This document shows positions 43,334 through 54,884 of a stretch of DNA of 64,000 nt, piece by piece; within the stretch, counting starts at the first letter, position 1, and the number at the start of each line of letters is the position of its first letter. The notes below the pieces were generated by a model that ran no database searches, was not told the DNA's origin, and saw only the letters and a program-made list of their open reading frames with translations. The translations under genes and the position numbers were made by a program. Source of the stretch: Calliopum simillimum (Eukaryota > Arthropoda > Insecta > Diptera > Lauxaniidae); NCBI GenBank assembly GCA_951812925.1, contig OX638370.1:102996897-103060896 (forward strand). The letters run 5' to 3'.

Positions 43334-43699
43334 ATATCTGTGGACTTTTGACAAAACAACCTGACTCGAAATTGGCAACTATTCAACAGAGCCTAAAAAC
43401 TGATTAACTACTTTTCAATAATATGAACCTCCTCTTTCTGTACATTTTTACTAATCTTAAAGTGTCAGCTGTCAAACTGTTCTTTTCTTTTGGGCCATAA
43501 CACTTCACCGCACGATTGGCGCTAAGTTCAAATCTTGCGTGAACTATGGGACACCCTTATATCTCTGGAACAAGAAATTATACATAGAGACATGGCAATT
43601 ATACCGATAGAAGCGTATTTAAATTTCATATTTAGGACTAAAATCCTGAAAAATTGTCTTATCTCGAATTAGATTGTTTTGTCAAAAGTCCACAGATAT
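43334..43699. mobile_element. 366-bp TIR element with ATATCTGTGGACTTTTGACA ends
   Basis: The inverted ends ATATCTGTGGACTTTTGACA and TGTCAAAAGTCCACAGATAT continue inward (AAACAA, then CTCGAA) for about 38 bp. The interior has GGCGCTAAGTTCAAATCTTG and CGTGAACTATGGGACACC (about 43518-43556), which also occur at 28935-28980. No clear target duplication; it abuts the next foldback element. Confidence 0.8.
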
Positions 43700-43703
43700 A
43701 CAT

Positions 43704-44328
43704 TAGACCGGTTCGATTTTGTATGAAGCAAAAAAAAAAAAAATCCCGAAACCAACTCAAAAGTTAGTCGGACTCTTAAAAACGATGTCAGCATTATTGT
43801 TTTTTCATTCTGAGAAAAACCAATGGAGCACTTTTGATTCTCATTTTGCCTAAAAAAGCATGTTTTTTGGTCATACCTTTTTTTTCATTACAAAATGGAT
43901 GCCTTATAAATACAGACTATGTTTTTACTAAAATTTTGGCGTTTAAAAATTATAAATTTTTTTTGAGGATATAGATAATATTCGCGTCCCAAAATCGATT
44001 TTTTACGATTTTCAATCGCCGAAAAAACGATTTTTTACTCAAAAGCAAGGCATCTAACGACAAAAAGTTGTTAGGCAAACAAATGCTTGGAATTGTCCAA
44101 AGAATTCGTGTGAGTTTTTTCAGAATTTTTGTAATATTATTTTTTTATTTTTTTGACCAATTATAAAACCAATTGAAAAATTATAAAATATCTCAAAATA
44201 AATTTTTAAAAAATTCACAAACAAAAAAAAAAAAAAAAAAATATGCAGATATCGTTTGAAGAGTCCTTCTAACTTCTGAGTCGGTTTCGAGATCAATCTA
44301 AGTTTTGACCCTATCTAATATACATAGA
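43704..44328. repeat. Foldback element with GCATC-type core
   Basis: Left arm CGAAACCAACTCAAAAGTTA and GGACTCTTAAAAACGATGTC is mirrored by GATATCGTTTGAAGAGTCC and TAACTTCTGAGTCGGTTTCG on the right (about 44240-44290). TATACATTAGAC at one end and CTAATATACATAGAT at the other are the rough termini. The middle contains TTTTTACTCAAAAGCAAGGC and AAATGCTTGGAATTG, the module of 14328-14599, so that palindrome is probably the core of this family. A left half without its right arm is at 53928-54310. Confidence 0.7.
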
Positions 44329-44679
44329 TATAGCAATAATGTTAGCAAAAGTAAACATAAGAATGGCTAAGGACTAATTGTGAAAATTGTTAAAAGTTTC
44401 AAATTATTATTTTTTTCTTCTTTTGTGTTAAAGGTCTTCTTTAGTGTCTTCCTGTCATTCCATTGATCCTATTGGACACTGAAAAACCGATGTACTAAAA
44501 TAAGCGTGTAGTCGAAGCTTTTTTTTTCAAAATTCGTATAAATTTTCTTTAATTTGACAACTCTGATTTCGATATTGTTACGTATTAACTCGGAAACTAA
44601 ATGACCGATTTTCAAGAAGTTTTCACATTGTGCTAGCGTAAGAAAAGTCTAAGTCATAGAATAAAAAAAAAACTGGCGC

Positions 44680-45110
44680 CACGCCCCCAATAAATTAACT
44701 AATTATATCTCCGAAATTGTTTAACGTAGATAGATGTGATTTGGTGAATATGAAAAAGTTAGTGGGACAAATAATGTTTATTGCAAAAATGGGCGGTGCC
44801 CATCATGATATCCCTGAAAATATTTGACGCAGATAAATATGATTTGGTGTATACAAATATAAAAAGCGTTCATTCAAATAGTTCTTACTAGAAAAATGGA
44901 TGGTGTCATGCCTCCCTCAAAAGCTGATTTATCATTTCTCTAAAACTGTTTGACGCAGATAGATATAATTTGGTACAAGGCATAGGGATAAATGATTTTC
45001 AGTGAAAAAGAACCACGTGCTACTCTACGAAAATAAAAAACATCATTTATCTGAAACCATTTAAAGCAAATTATTAGATTTGGTACAATGCATCACTAAG
45101 AAATAACTGT
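44680..45110. repeat. Tandem units of 106-123 bp, GTGCC/AGATTTGGT type
   Basis: Four units each have a TCTCCGAAATTGTTTAACG-like start (about 44706, 44812, 44935 and 45050), then GATAGATGTGATTTGGT. The first three also carry a GC-rich box (GGCGCCACGCCCCC, GGGCGGTGCCC, GGTGTCATGCC). They are the reverse-strand form of units in the 24590 and 17380 repeats. Confidence 0.65.
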
Positions 45111-45228
45111 CCGAAAAAATCAGTAAAAATTACTACGATTTTCAATGAATTTTTACGGTTTAGTTTTTTGCGTGAAAGATGAAAAATTTTTAATTGGTAA
45201 TTTCGAGGTACGAGCTTAAATAACCGAT

Positions 45229-45839
45229 GCACTTTGGTTTTTTGGACAAAAAAGTGTACACAAAAATAATTCACTAAAAGGACTCATTTTCTTTAAAAAA
45301 ATTAAACGCGAAGTTAAAGTTTATACATTCACTTATCTAAGAAGATGCCCGCTTTTTCCAGTATCTGATCCACAAAATAGTGACACAGGTCGAAATCACT
45401 TGAATTTTGAAAAAATCGATATTTCTTTTTAAAAATGTTAGTCATATTAAACGCAGGAGTGATATATGAATAAATTTATGTGCATTCAATCAAATCAAGT
45501 CAGATTAAATCAACTCAATGTGGGGCATGGCACCGCCCATTTCCACTTTGAGTTCATTTTATCTTAATTGATTTGATTGAATGCACATAAATTTTTTCAT
45601 ATATCACTCCTGCGTTTAATGCGACTAACATTTTTAAACAGAAATATTGGTTTTTTTTAAAATTCAAGAGATTTCGACCCGTGTCACTATTTTGTGGATC
45701 AGATGCTGGTAAAAGCGGGCATCTTTTAGATAGGTGAATGTATAACCTTTAACTTCGCGTTTAATTTTTTTAAAGAAAATGTGTCCTTTTAGTGAATTAT
45801 TTTTGTGTACACTTTTTTGTCTAAAAAAAATCATAGTGC
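45229..45839. repeat. 611-bp palindrome with a GGCACCGCCC loop
   Basis: Arms of about 285 bp run from GGACAAAAAAGTGTACAC on the left to GTGTACACTTTTTTGTC on the right. Paired blocks include AAATAATTCACTAAAAGGAC, AAGATGCCCGCTTTT and GATATATGAATAAATTTATG. The loop at about 45520-45545 contains GGGGCATGGCACCGCCCATT, the GC-rich box of the neighbouring tandem repeat. The palindrome may thus be an inverted duplication of that repeat's flank. Confidence 0.85.
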
Positions 45840-48800
45840 GATGTTAAGATAGTAGTACCTATTAGGATGATCACATTTTGCGCGTACTTTAATACAAAAA
45901 GTATAAATTTGCATCACATTTCAACTTTCTCACACAAAAAATTGCATTCTCATGCCATTAATTGTCTTGACCTACGAATATGAATGACACTAATTGCCCA
46001 AAAAAACAAACTACGCATTTCTTAAATGTTTTTAAAATAACAAGCATAATAATTCAATTATATAGATAGGTACATGTATGTAAGCAAATACATGGTGTTG
46101 GGAATGCACCCAGTATATTCTCACTTTGTTTTTGACTAAATTCAAAACAGCCGTGTGATGAGTTGCAAAAACAAAAAATTTGTTATTGTCATAAGAACAC
46201 GGCTTAGATACATATGTACGTAAAGATGAATAGATTACTAACTACCTACAGTCCATACTTGGATTGAGCGCGTATCGGGGTAAATCACTGACAGGTTACG
46301 CCTAAAAATAACTCTTCTTACGTTGTTGTTATTGTTTTCATCATCATTCTGTGACATCATTAGCACTAAGAGTTGTTTTTCCATTTTCTAGTTTTTATGT
46401 TCTCGATATATTTTGAACATGTTTTCTTACCAAAAAAAATGATTGGAAAAAAACATCCACTACAAATCACTTCCTGTTTCCCCATTAATACGAAATACGT
46501 ATGTATGTATAAAGGTGCAGAAATCTTTTTAAGTCGACGCAATTAGCACCAACCACGGTAAAGTTTTTTTTTTTTTTTGCTGTGATTGATTAGCAGCCTC
46601 CATACCCCCAAACCCCAACCAAACACTTTACGCAAACCCCCCCAACGTGCGTTACGTATTCAAAACACTTGTTATAACCTAACGTTCTGAATAACGTGTG
46701 TAAGTACTTCCATCACCGTCATTCTGTATGCCTGTCTGTCTATCTGACAGTTTCTTTGTTCAATTGTCCGTCTGTCCGTTCGACGTGCGCTTTGCCTGGT
46801 AAAACACATCCGTCATAACACATTTATGATGAATACACGTGAGTTTCTCGAACGCTCAATGTTTACCAATTTCATTTTGATGCGTGCGGCGACGCTGTTT
46901 CGAAGCGGATTCGGACTCAATTTCGAAATCGGATTCTAAGTTCAAATCAACAAAAAAAAAAAAAAAAGGAAGACATGCAGCAGTAAAATTAAAAAAAAAA
47001 TATATACAAAATAAATAATTGTAAAACAAAACTTTTTGTTGTTGCTGTAGGTGTTGTTGTTGCTGTTGTTGTCGTTGTTGCTATTAAATGGCAAATAAAC
47101 AACTAATTCACACATTAACAGTTAACATAGGCTTGGTAGATGGATGATATCTATCCATTCACCATTAGAATTGGAGCTCTCGCAAGATTTCATTAGAACT
47201 TATGGAAAAGGCTTTTAATAAACTTTGATGTGATGTACAAATCATACCAACAACAACGACGACGACGACAATTTAATAACCTAATAAAAATAATAGTAAC
47301 AACAACACTATAAGCTACAATGCTACAGCGTCGTCGCAGTCGGGCTCTGTAAAACATCATTACGACGGTTCATGGCTAACGGCTAAAGTCCAAATTCAAA
47401 ATTCCACAAGCATTATTAACATCATCCATAAGATAGATATTTGTAGTTCGGACAGCAGCAGCAGCGATACAACTCAATACCGAACCGAACTGCTTCGAGC
47501 AAGTGCTTTTGCACAAAGAAATCGGTGGAGCTGTGCCGCCGCCATATACCGAATAAAAGCAACACAATATACCAGTTTTATCTGTTGCTATTCCTTCTTC
47601 ATCTTTTTCTTCTACAACTAAATGTTTCAAGTTAAATGATTTCGTTGAGTTTGTAATGTAATGTATATATATTATATGTACATACATACATCTATGTATT
47701 CAGTACATTTACTTTGTAAGCAAAATCTAAATATTTTTAGATAACACTGCTGTCATGAATTTTGAACTTCCTGTACTGTCTGGGTCAAAAAATAGTTTAA
47801 AGCGTAGTACCGATATTTTTTTTACATAATTGTCAGAAAAAATAAAGAAACAAAAATCAGGGACGTAGATATGATTTTATGGGGGGCGGTGTCGTTGGTT
47901 CCCGTACAAGCTATTGTTTTTCTTGTGCACATATCCGTATCAAAATCACGAAATAAACGTTACTCATATGTCTTTTTGTAAGGAAATTGCAAATTTGGGG
48001 AATGGAGGCTCGCACCCCCATAAAACACCCCTGACAATAATAACAACTACAACAACATATGATATGGATATATGTATATTTGTAAAAGATATAAGATTGC
48101 AAAACTTGTACGCATATTATTTTTGATGTTCATAATTCTATAGTTACAAGCCATTGTGCAGATGCTACATAAGATACTGATGCTCTCAGTTTAAAAAAAA
48201 AAAGTCGCAACACTGACCGCAACGAAGAGTGCACGGAATACAAGTTTTGTTTTTGTTTATTCACTTAATATACATCCTCACATTTCATTCTCGAAATTTC
48301 CAGTAAGCTTCGAAAATAAAATTAAAAAAAAAAATAATATAAAACATAAAGGGCTTTTGTTTACCAGTTTTTACCGGCATCATTGATTTTTGTGACGTTT
48401 TGTTGTGGTTGCAGTTACTTAGCGCACATATCCACCACCAAACAGTAGAATGTGCTTAAAGTCCCATTTACAGCACTTTGATTAAGCGTTAAGTACGTCT
48501 TGGGGAAAACCAAAACAAAATACAAAAACATCCCGAAAAATGATGACGACTTTTGTTTTGAAACAAGTAAATAAAATGTTTAAACCCTTACACTTTCAGC
48601 CGACCATTTTCGAATTCCGGTATTTTATATTCTGAGCTACCGAGCTACAGAGCTTATCTTGAAAAAGGTCTAATTTGAGTTTTTGATACCATTGGATAAA
48701 GGATAAAGTTCTGAAAAGAACGCAGAAAAAATGGCGGAAAGATTTTTCAAACTGCTGAATTTAATAGTTAAAAAATGATAGTTTTCAAATAATTAAGGTT

Positions 48801-48960
48801 AAAGTTTGGCAATAGTAGAGTTTGGTAGAGGTAGAGGTTTGGAAACAAAGAATTTATATGCTATCTAGCGGCTAGAATTTAAAATTATTTCAGTTAATCT
48901 TGAGATATGTATGCGGTTAGCTGGTTTCAAAAAACCCAAAAAATTAAATTTTGAACATAA
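45840..48960. other. Least repetitive part of the window; trinucleotide tracts, no gene proven
   Basis: Over 3 kb without recognised elements and with more mixed composition. It holds a GTCCGTCTGTCCGTTCGACG stretch (about 46770), GATGCGTGCGGCGACGCTG (about 46880), a (GTT/GCT)n tract (47038-47085), ACGACGACGACGA (about 47256) and CAGCAGCAGCGATAC (about 47456). Such tracts are common in introns and long 5' UTRs of fly genes. A 103-codon minus-strand frame at 47376-47687 matches no family I know and lacks a convincing context. I do not call it a gene. Confidence 0.4.
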
Positions 48961-49150
48961 CCCAGTGTGCCAGACGGTTCATATCTCCGCTTTTTTACCC
49001 GTTACGGATCCGTTACTGATCCGTTTGTGGGAGGAATTCCAAAAAAAAAAAACGATTCGCTTTTTTTTTGGGAATTTCTCCCGCCAACGGATCAGTAACG
49101 GATCCGTAACGTATAAAAAAGCGGAGATTTTAACCGTCTGGCACACTGGG
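48961..49150. mobile_element. 190-bp hairpin MITE with CCCAGTGTGCCAGACGGTT ends
   Basis: Ends CCCAGTGTGCCAGACGGTT and AACCGTCTGGCACACTGGG enclose nearly complete inverted arms with AAAAAAGCGGAG, ACGGATCCGTTACTGATCCG and GGAGGAATTCC blocks. The loop is T/A-rich. The 98-bp copy at 8855-8952 is an internally shortened relative. Both overlapping open frames here are artefacts of the palindrome. Confidence 0.87.
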
Positions 49151-49288
49151 AAGTCATATTTTTTAAGCTCCGGCAAGATACTCGTAAGGTCCTGCTTGTC
49201 ACGACGCGCCGCATATGTATATTTTTTCTTTAAACTATCTTTATCACTAATCTATCTTTAAATTACACAGTGCGACACATGAAAAATT

Positions 49289-49638
49289 AACTAAAATCCG
49301 TTATAAGGCGTCGAAAGTACTCGCCGAAACAAGTAATTCTGCCAGAGCGTTTTGCAAAGTTGGCTCATATAAGGACTTTATGGTCATTTTTGCGATTTTA
49401 GGGCACTAGATGAATTTTTTTCGGTTATGTTTGTTCGGCATTTTTTTTTTCTTCTATTCAATAGCTACAAGATTGCTGAAGTCATCAAAACAATATTTAC
49501 GGCTCGTTACCGAGATATAGCCATATGAAAAAATCGAAAAATCGCTCAAAATCCAATTTGAGGCAAAAAGTTGCGATTCAGCTGGCAGAATTACTTGTTT
49601 CGGCGAGTACTTTCGACGCCTTATAACGGATTTTAGTT
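49289..49638. mobile_element. 350-bp TIR element, arms about 60 bp
   Basis: AACTAAAATCCGTTATAAGG at the left and CCTTATAACGGATTTTAGTT at the right are perfect inverses. Pairing continues through CGTCGAAAGTACTCGCCGAA and ACAAGTAATTCTGCCAG. The interior has GTCATTTTTGCGATTTTAGG and GAGATATAGCCATA, which recur in diverged form at 54500-54670, suggesting an older sister copy there. Confidence 0.85.
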
Positions 49639-49909
49639 CACCGTCAATGACTTCAAAAATGTTGCAATGTGTTATTATCCAATCAAAATCTACATATATC
49701 CGTACATGCACTCACTTATATAAAAGCGAATGTTTGTATGTCTGTAAATTTCTTATAGACTCCCAAACGGCTGGACCAATCACCGTGAAAATTTATATTT
49801 TTGGGTACGGCGCGTGTTTCTGCGTTATTAGTTTTTTCGGTTTTTTTTTCAACCAAGGGTCCCCTCTTGGATATCGGCATTTTCGCCAAAAGGTTCACCG
49901 TAGCCAAAA
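49639..49909. other. Repeat remnant with CCAAACGGCTGGACCAATC
   Basis: TATATAAAAGCGAATGTTTG, TATGTCTGTAAATT and CCAAACGGCTGGACCAATC are words characteristic of dispersed insect repeats of uncertain class. CAACCAAGGGTCCCCTCTTGG (about 49853) links it to the 50890-51130 tandem units. No terminal structure was found. Confidence 0.45.
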
Positions 49910-50880
49910 ATTTAAATCATCATAGCTTTGAAACTATTTAGCGTACATAGATGAGATTTGGTACTTGGACAAATGATGTGTATTGGGAAAAATGGGGGTA
50001 TCTGGCCCCCACAAAAATCACTTCATCAAATCTCTGAAAATATTTAACGCACATAAATGAGATTAGATACATGTGTACAGAGCGCCGGGACAAAAAATGT
50101 TCACTGTTAAAATGGGCGATGCCACGATACAACATTTTATTGTTTTTCTGGAGAACCACTGGCAGGCCCACTCCATTTTTTGGAGGACTGGTAAGTTACA
50201 TCTTTTTTTACAAGAAAAACCAAAAAATATCAAAAATGGCGTATGTTGGGAAACTCAAATTAAAATTTTTTTTTCTGTGTAAACTATATAAAAAAGAAAA
50301 AAATTATTTTTACTTATTTTTATTTTAAAGCCTGTTTCAATACAAATCTTAATAAATGCAACTAACCTAGTTTGGTAGTCATTTTTTCCATTATGCTACT
50401 ATTTCTTATGCCAATTAATAGTCAAATCGGATTCCATTAACAAATTTCTTGATCGTTTTGACATGGTTTACACCACATGTAAAATGGATAGGGACAAATG
50501 ACATCCTTTGGAAAAATTGGTGATGCCACCTCACCTTAACAAGATAAAGTGATCCAACATTCACTGGAAAATCCTGGTTTTTTGAAAGATTTTTAATTAA
50601 AATTAGTCGCACTAAAGAATTCTGACTTGTTTTGCTGAATTCAGACTTTCTTTGAATAGGCACGAAAACTACTATTTTTATTTGTCACGTTCGTTAAGTG
50701 TCTTTTTTAGCGTGTATCGTGGAACCAGGACTTCGCCTGCTATTAAATTTGGCACTAATTATAGTGCTACCTAAGATCTATAATGTAAAGTAAAAACTAA
50801 ATTAAAAATATATTTTACTTCCATTTTTTTTTTTACTTTGAATGTGTGCGACGGTCACTTTCATCACCTGAGAAATGCCC
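49910..50880 (-). repeat. Dispersed repeat, copy B (inverse of 24590-25562)
   Basis: Reverse-complement copy. It reads AAACTATTTAGCGTACATAG, AATGGGCGATGCCACGATAC, TGACATCCTTTGG, AGGACTTCGCCTGC, poly-T and GACGGTCAC in the order expected from copy A. About 325 bases between roughly 50140 and 50465 have no counterpart in A and are an insertion here (or a deletion in A). The A-copy hairpin MITE is absent, so the join near 50845 is an empty site. Confidence 0.8.
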
Positions 50881-50889
50881 ATATCAGAA

Positions 50890-51145
50890 CCAAAAACTAA
50901 TTTTTTTTTTTTCGTTTTTTTCGTGTTTTCTACATTTTAGTGGAAAACAATATTTTCAATCTAAGGGTCCCACCTTGGATGTCGGAACCAAAAATTTTTA
51001 TTTTCGGTTTTTCGTGTTTTTAACACGTTTCGTTTCATTGTACGACATTTTAGTGGAAAAATTCTTTTCACCCAAGGGTCCTCCCTTAGATGTCGGAACC
51101 AAAAATTAAAAAATTTTTTTTCTTGTTTTTCGTGTTTCCAAAAAA
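50890..51145. repeat. Tandem units with AAGGGTCC and GATGTCGGAACC
   Basis: Two complete units and part of a third, period about 115 bases. Each has ACATTTTAGTGGAAAA, an AAGGGTCC(C/T)(A/C)CC(T)T box and GATGTCGGAACCAAAAAT, then a TTTTTCGTGTTT run. A single related unit is at 49830-49870. Confidence 0.65.
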
Positions 51146-51149
51146 ATTT

Positions 51150-51485
51150 AAATCATCTTATCTCTGTCAATATTTAAGGGACATGAATGAGATTTGGTAC
51201 ATGTATTAAGAGTATCGGGACAAATTATATCCAAGAGAAAAATGTGCTGTGTCACGTCTTTAAAAAATATCACATCACTGAAACTTTTTAAAGCACATAG
51301 GTGAGATTTCTTTGGATTAATTTTGTAGATGCCCATCTTTCGGTACAGGAGATGGTGCAGCAACGCAAACCGGGAAAATGCTGGTTTACTATAAATGACC
51401 GAATAGCAGTTTTGGTGTTGAAATTATATCAGCGTCTTGGTTTTGATCTCGAAAAATTACAAAGACTAAGGCTCATCACTACTTG
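51150..51485. repeat. AGATTTGGTACATG units and a CCAAGAC-element fragment
   Basis: Two units like those in repeat B (GAATGAGATTTGGTACATGT, then GGTGAGATTTC) are followed at 51424-51485 by ATATCAGCGTCTTGGTTTTG and GACTAAGGCTCATCACTA. The latter matches the last third of the 59521-59851 element. Confidence 0.5.
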
Positions 51486-52851
51486 CACCGCCAATCTTCT
51501 CGACACTCAAAGTACAGACAATATGTCAATGGCACAATGTAGATTGTAAAATGGTGGTATGATGAGGGCCTTGTAGATTGTAAGTTTTGTCTGTCGAGTG
51601 ATTGTATTACTCTTCAATTGTATACTGAGCCCAAAATAAGAACTATTCGCAAACGAATTCTTCAATTTATTTCTATATATCTAAGCTAACATCGTTTACG
51701 CCGGTGTTCAAAGGTCGTTGATATGCAAAAGCTTGACATAACATAATTATCTAGCTTCAGGAAAAATCAGGAAAACCTTGGAGACCGATAAAAATTATTG
51801 GAAAGATCTCACAGGATCGCATTGGATGGAGCTTTTCGTTTTGGCTTTGTGCTTGCACAGTAGTTACAAGAATACAAAGCCTGAATGAATCCATCAAAAT
51901 GTATGTACGAATGTAATTTAGTTTCAAAACTCATTCTAGTGTCATTATTGGGAAACTATAGATTGTGCCAATTAAATTCGGGCTTAGCTCACTGTGTCTT
52001 CTACATGTCAAATGATTTTATTTTTATATATAAGACACCTTAATATTTTATTTTTTAAAGTAATCGTTGAAGTTAAAAAAATGAAATAAAAACAAAGTTG
52101 TTGTTTTTGCTGTTGTTGTTGTTGGTTAGTAATTAACTGTAACCAAGTGGTGACCTTAACAAGACCGGCTTGAGCAACAACAGCCCAGCCAGCATCCAAG
52201 TGATGGTAAATTGGTGCGTGCGTGTGAATGAACAGATAGGCGCACGACTACACCTGCAAATAATCGTGCATACGTAAATTATAAATTAAACAAACCACAA
52301 AAAAAAAAAAAATAAAAAAAATTATGCAAAAATATTAACATTTTTTTCAATTTACACAACCCTAGAAATTTAAAAAAATTCAAAAATAAAAAATAAAACA
52401 ATTAACAACTTTGCGCTCGGCATTTTGTTATTAATGAAAACATGGACAAGCCCCCTATTTTGACCCTGAAGGAAGTACACAAATAAAGTTATGGTGGTTC
52501 AGATAATTTTTCTAAACGTAGAATTTCAATGTCTTCATTTTGCAATAATTCGTGAGATACATTTGAGGTTTATTAACCGAATTTCACATAAGGTATGACA
52601 AATAAAATGTTGAAAATATTTACCAAATACTGAGTTCATGTATAGAATGAAAGCTACAAATAGTCGTTTTCTACCATCCATAGTAGATCAATTGACCAGA
52701 TGGAAAGATATTTTTACGTGCTTCCTAATCCCCATCATTTGCAGAAATCGGCTTAGTGAAAGGTTTCTGGAATCATGATGGAACGGCTCGCAGCAGTAAT
52801 GAAACTTCCAAAAAGGCGATCTGAATAATTTCGACCTGTGTGATTCTAGCT
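51486..52851. other. No gene recognised; CAA/TTG tract near 52100
   Basis: Mostly AT-rich single-copy-looking DNA. A minus-strand frame at 52008-52199 begins MDAGWAVVAQAGL and runs into QQQQQQKQQ, encoded by the (TTG)n tract at 52097-52122. It is probably a microsatellite artefact, though it could be part of a UTR or intron. Confidence 0.35.
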
Positions 52852-52860
52852 CAAAAATTT

Positions 52861-53862
52861 AGGTGCATAAAGTAAGCTATGCAGGTGTGACGAATTTCGA
52901 TGTTTTTTGGTTGGGAATTTCGAGCTATTTTCGAGCTTTTCAACAGTAATTTTCCATTTTCCGGAAAAGCGGAAAAATTGTTCAGCATAGCTAAGTTTAT
53001 TTTTTTAGCCAGACGAATCTGCGGGAAAAGTTAGCGATGAAATCTTTTAACGCAGGAATTTCAAGCTACTTTCGAGCTAATTTTGAGCTAAAAGCATTTT
53101 CCGGAAAACTCCAATTTTCCCCGAAAATTCCAAAAAAACTTTTTTTATGGCTAACTTTATTGTTTTCAGCCAGATGAACCCGCGGGAATAGTAAGCGATG
53201 AAATCTTTTAACGCAGGAATTTCGAGCTAGTTTCGAGCTGACCTTGAATGAAATGTTTTCTTTAAATTTCTCCGGAAAATCGCAAAAAATTTAAAAAAAA
53301 TTTTTTTTCCCTATGTTATGTCCGCAAATTATCCGGACTTAATCCTAATTTTTCGCGGATCAGTCTATAATATATCCAACACCTAGTTTGCTAGCCACAG
53401 TAACTTTACATGTGAGTAGGGGTAAGTAGACGGCCTGCGGCCGCCGCTCATGATTTAAAACTCCAAAAAAAAAAATATATCCAATAATTTGCGGACATAA
53501 CACCCATTTACGAAATGGGGATTATGTCCGTGGTGATTATGTCATGGCACTGACCTAAAAAAAGGTTTTTTGGGATTTTCCGGGAAAGTTTGGGGTTTTC
53601 CGGAAAACACTTTTCGTTTTTGATGAGCTCGAAACTAGCTCCAAATTCGTGTGTCAAATGATATGATCTCCAAATATTCTCATGGGTTCGTCTAGCTTAA
53701 AGCAAGCTCTTAAAAATTTTTTTGGGATTTTCCGATGAAATTTATGGAAAAGGTCAGCTAGAAAGTAGCTCGAAATTCCTGCGTTAAAAGATTTCATCGC
53801 TTACTATTTCCGCGGATTCGTCTGGCTGAAAAAATAAACTATGCAGAACAATTTATGGACCT
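52861..53862. mobile_element. Foldback-type element with 9-bp target duplication, copy 2
   Basis: Same family as 25952-27186. Left end AGGTGCATAAAGTAAGCTAT, right end ATTTATGGACCT, flanked by identical CAAAAATTT 9-mers (52852-52860 and 53863-53871). Modules shared with copy 1 include TTTCGATGTTTTTTGGTTG, GCTCGAAATTCCTGCG, CGCGGATTCGTCTGGCTGA and TTTGGGATTTTCCGG. The right arm has lost its outer module, so the terminal inverted match is short. A further element interrupts it at 53315-53567. Confidence 0.9.
53315..53567. mobile_element. Insertion with GTTATGTCCGCAAATTA inverted ends, nested in foldback copy 2
   Basis: Comparison with copy 1 (CCTATGTTTTTTGGGATT near 26272) shows that about 250 bases are inserted here. 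GTTATGTCCGCAAATTA (53315-53331) and TAATTTGCGGACATAAC (53485-53501) are inverted. A GC-rich CGGCCTGCGGCCGCCGC lies between them, and further GGATTATGTCCG/GATTATGTCATGG words follow. The exact right limit is uncertain. Confidence 0.65.
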
Positions 53863-53927
53863 CAAAAATTTGGCGGGGTTATACTTTGTAACAAAATTGT
53901 ACATTTCATATATGAAATATATGTATA

Positions 53928-54310
53928 CCGGGTCGATTTTTTACGAAGCAAAATAAAATCACCCCAAAACCGAATCAAAAGTTAGAAGGAATCTTAAAAA
54001 CGATACCTGCACCATTTTTTTTTTTTTTTTTCATTTCGAGATAAACCAATGAAGCACATTTGATTCTATTGAATGCCCATTTTGGCTAAAAAAGCATGTT
54101 TTTTGGTCATAACTTTTTTTTTTTGTTACAAAATGGATACCCAAGTGTAATTAAGAAATATAGATCATGTTCTTACAAAAATTTTGGCGTTTCAATTTTA
54201 ATTTTTTTTTTTGGGTTATAGATAATATTCGGTTCCAAAAATCGATTTTTTACGTTTTTCAATAACGAGGTTGGAAAAACGATTTTTACTCAAAAGCAAA
54301 GGAACTTATG
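53928..54310 (+). repeat. Half copy of the 43704-44328 foldback element
   Basis: GGTCGATTTTTTACGAAGCA, CGAATCAAAAGTTAGAAGGA, AAAAAGCATGTTTTTTGGTC, AAAATTTTGGCGTTT and TAGATAATATTCG follow the same order as 43704-44062. The right arm is missing. Confidence 0.75.
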
Positions 54311-54469
54311 AAAAAAATTGTATTGTAATTTGTCCGGAGTGAATTTTTAAATAACAAAAGAAGATGTTCGTAGAGCTGGTGGCGCAAAACGGTATCAAGG
54401 AGCACTCAAATGCAATTGACATGCTCTTAAGAGTTGTCCAATTTAGTCTTGGCTACAATTTTGTTTTAA

Positions 54470-54690
54470 CAGTTTGGCAAGATATGTAACGATTCGCTAG
54501 CTATGACCAAAAATGGAATAATTTTTCGTCATTTTTGTGATTTTGAAGCCCCGACTGTAATTTTTTTGGGTCTATTTGTGGAACACTTTCTTTCCTTTTG
54601 TCTAGAGCTAAAACTTTATTAAAGATTAAAAAACAAAATCTCGAATGGCTTACGAGATATAGCCATACTAAAACCATATTTGGGCTAGTA
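54470..54690. repeat. Diverged relative of the 49289 TIR element interior
   Basis: CGTCATTTTTGTGATTTTGA, GTCTATTTGTGGAACAC and CGAGATATAGCCATA correspond in order to the interior of 49289-49638. Its terminal repeats are not recognisable. Confidence 0.5.
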
Positions 54691-54884
54691 ACATTATGAA
54701 CTTTCAGGAACATTTACTAAAAAGTTGTTCGGATATAATGACCCCAAAAATGTTGCACAGTATTATTATTCTTTAAAATATATGAAGTGGCGAAAGTTAA
54801 TAAAAGAACTCTATATTGATTCTAGATAACTCTTTTTAAATTCGCAGTCTGTACAGACTATATAGGGTGTAGCGCATAAGGTTA

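Noticed and set aside
47376..47687. 103-codon minus-strand open frame, the longest outside repeats and relics apart from palindrome frames
   Set aside because: No recognisable domain, an uninformative N-terminus encoded by low-complexity ATGTATATA-type DNA, and no splice or promoter context.
48911..49261. 116-codon open frame on the + strand
   Set aside because: It runs through the hairpin MITE at 48961-49150 and reads the same termini on both strands; a palindrome artefact.
52008..52199. Minus-strand frame with a poly-Q run
   Set aside because: The glutamines come from a (TTG)n microsatellite and the rest shows no protein family features.
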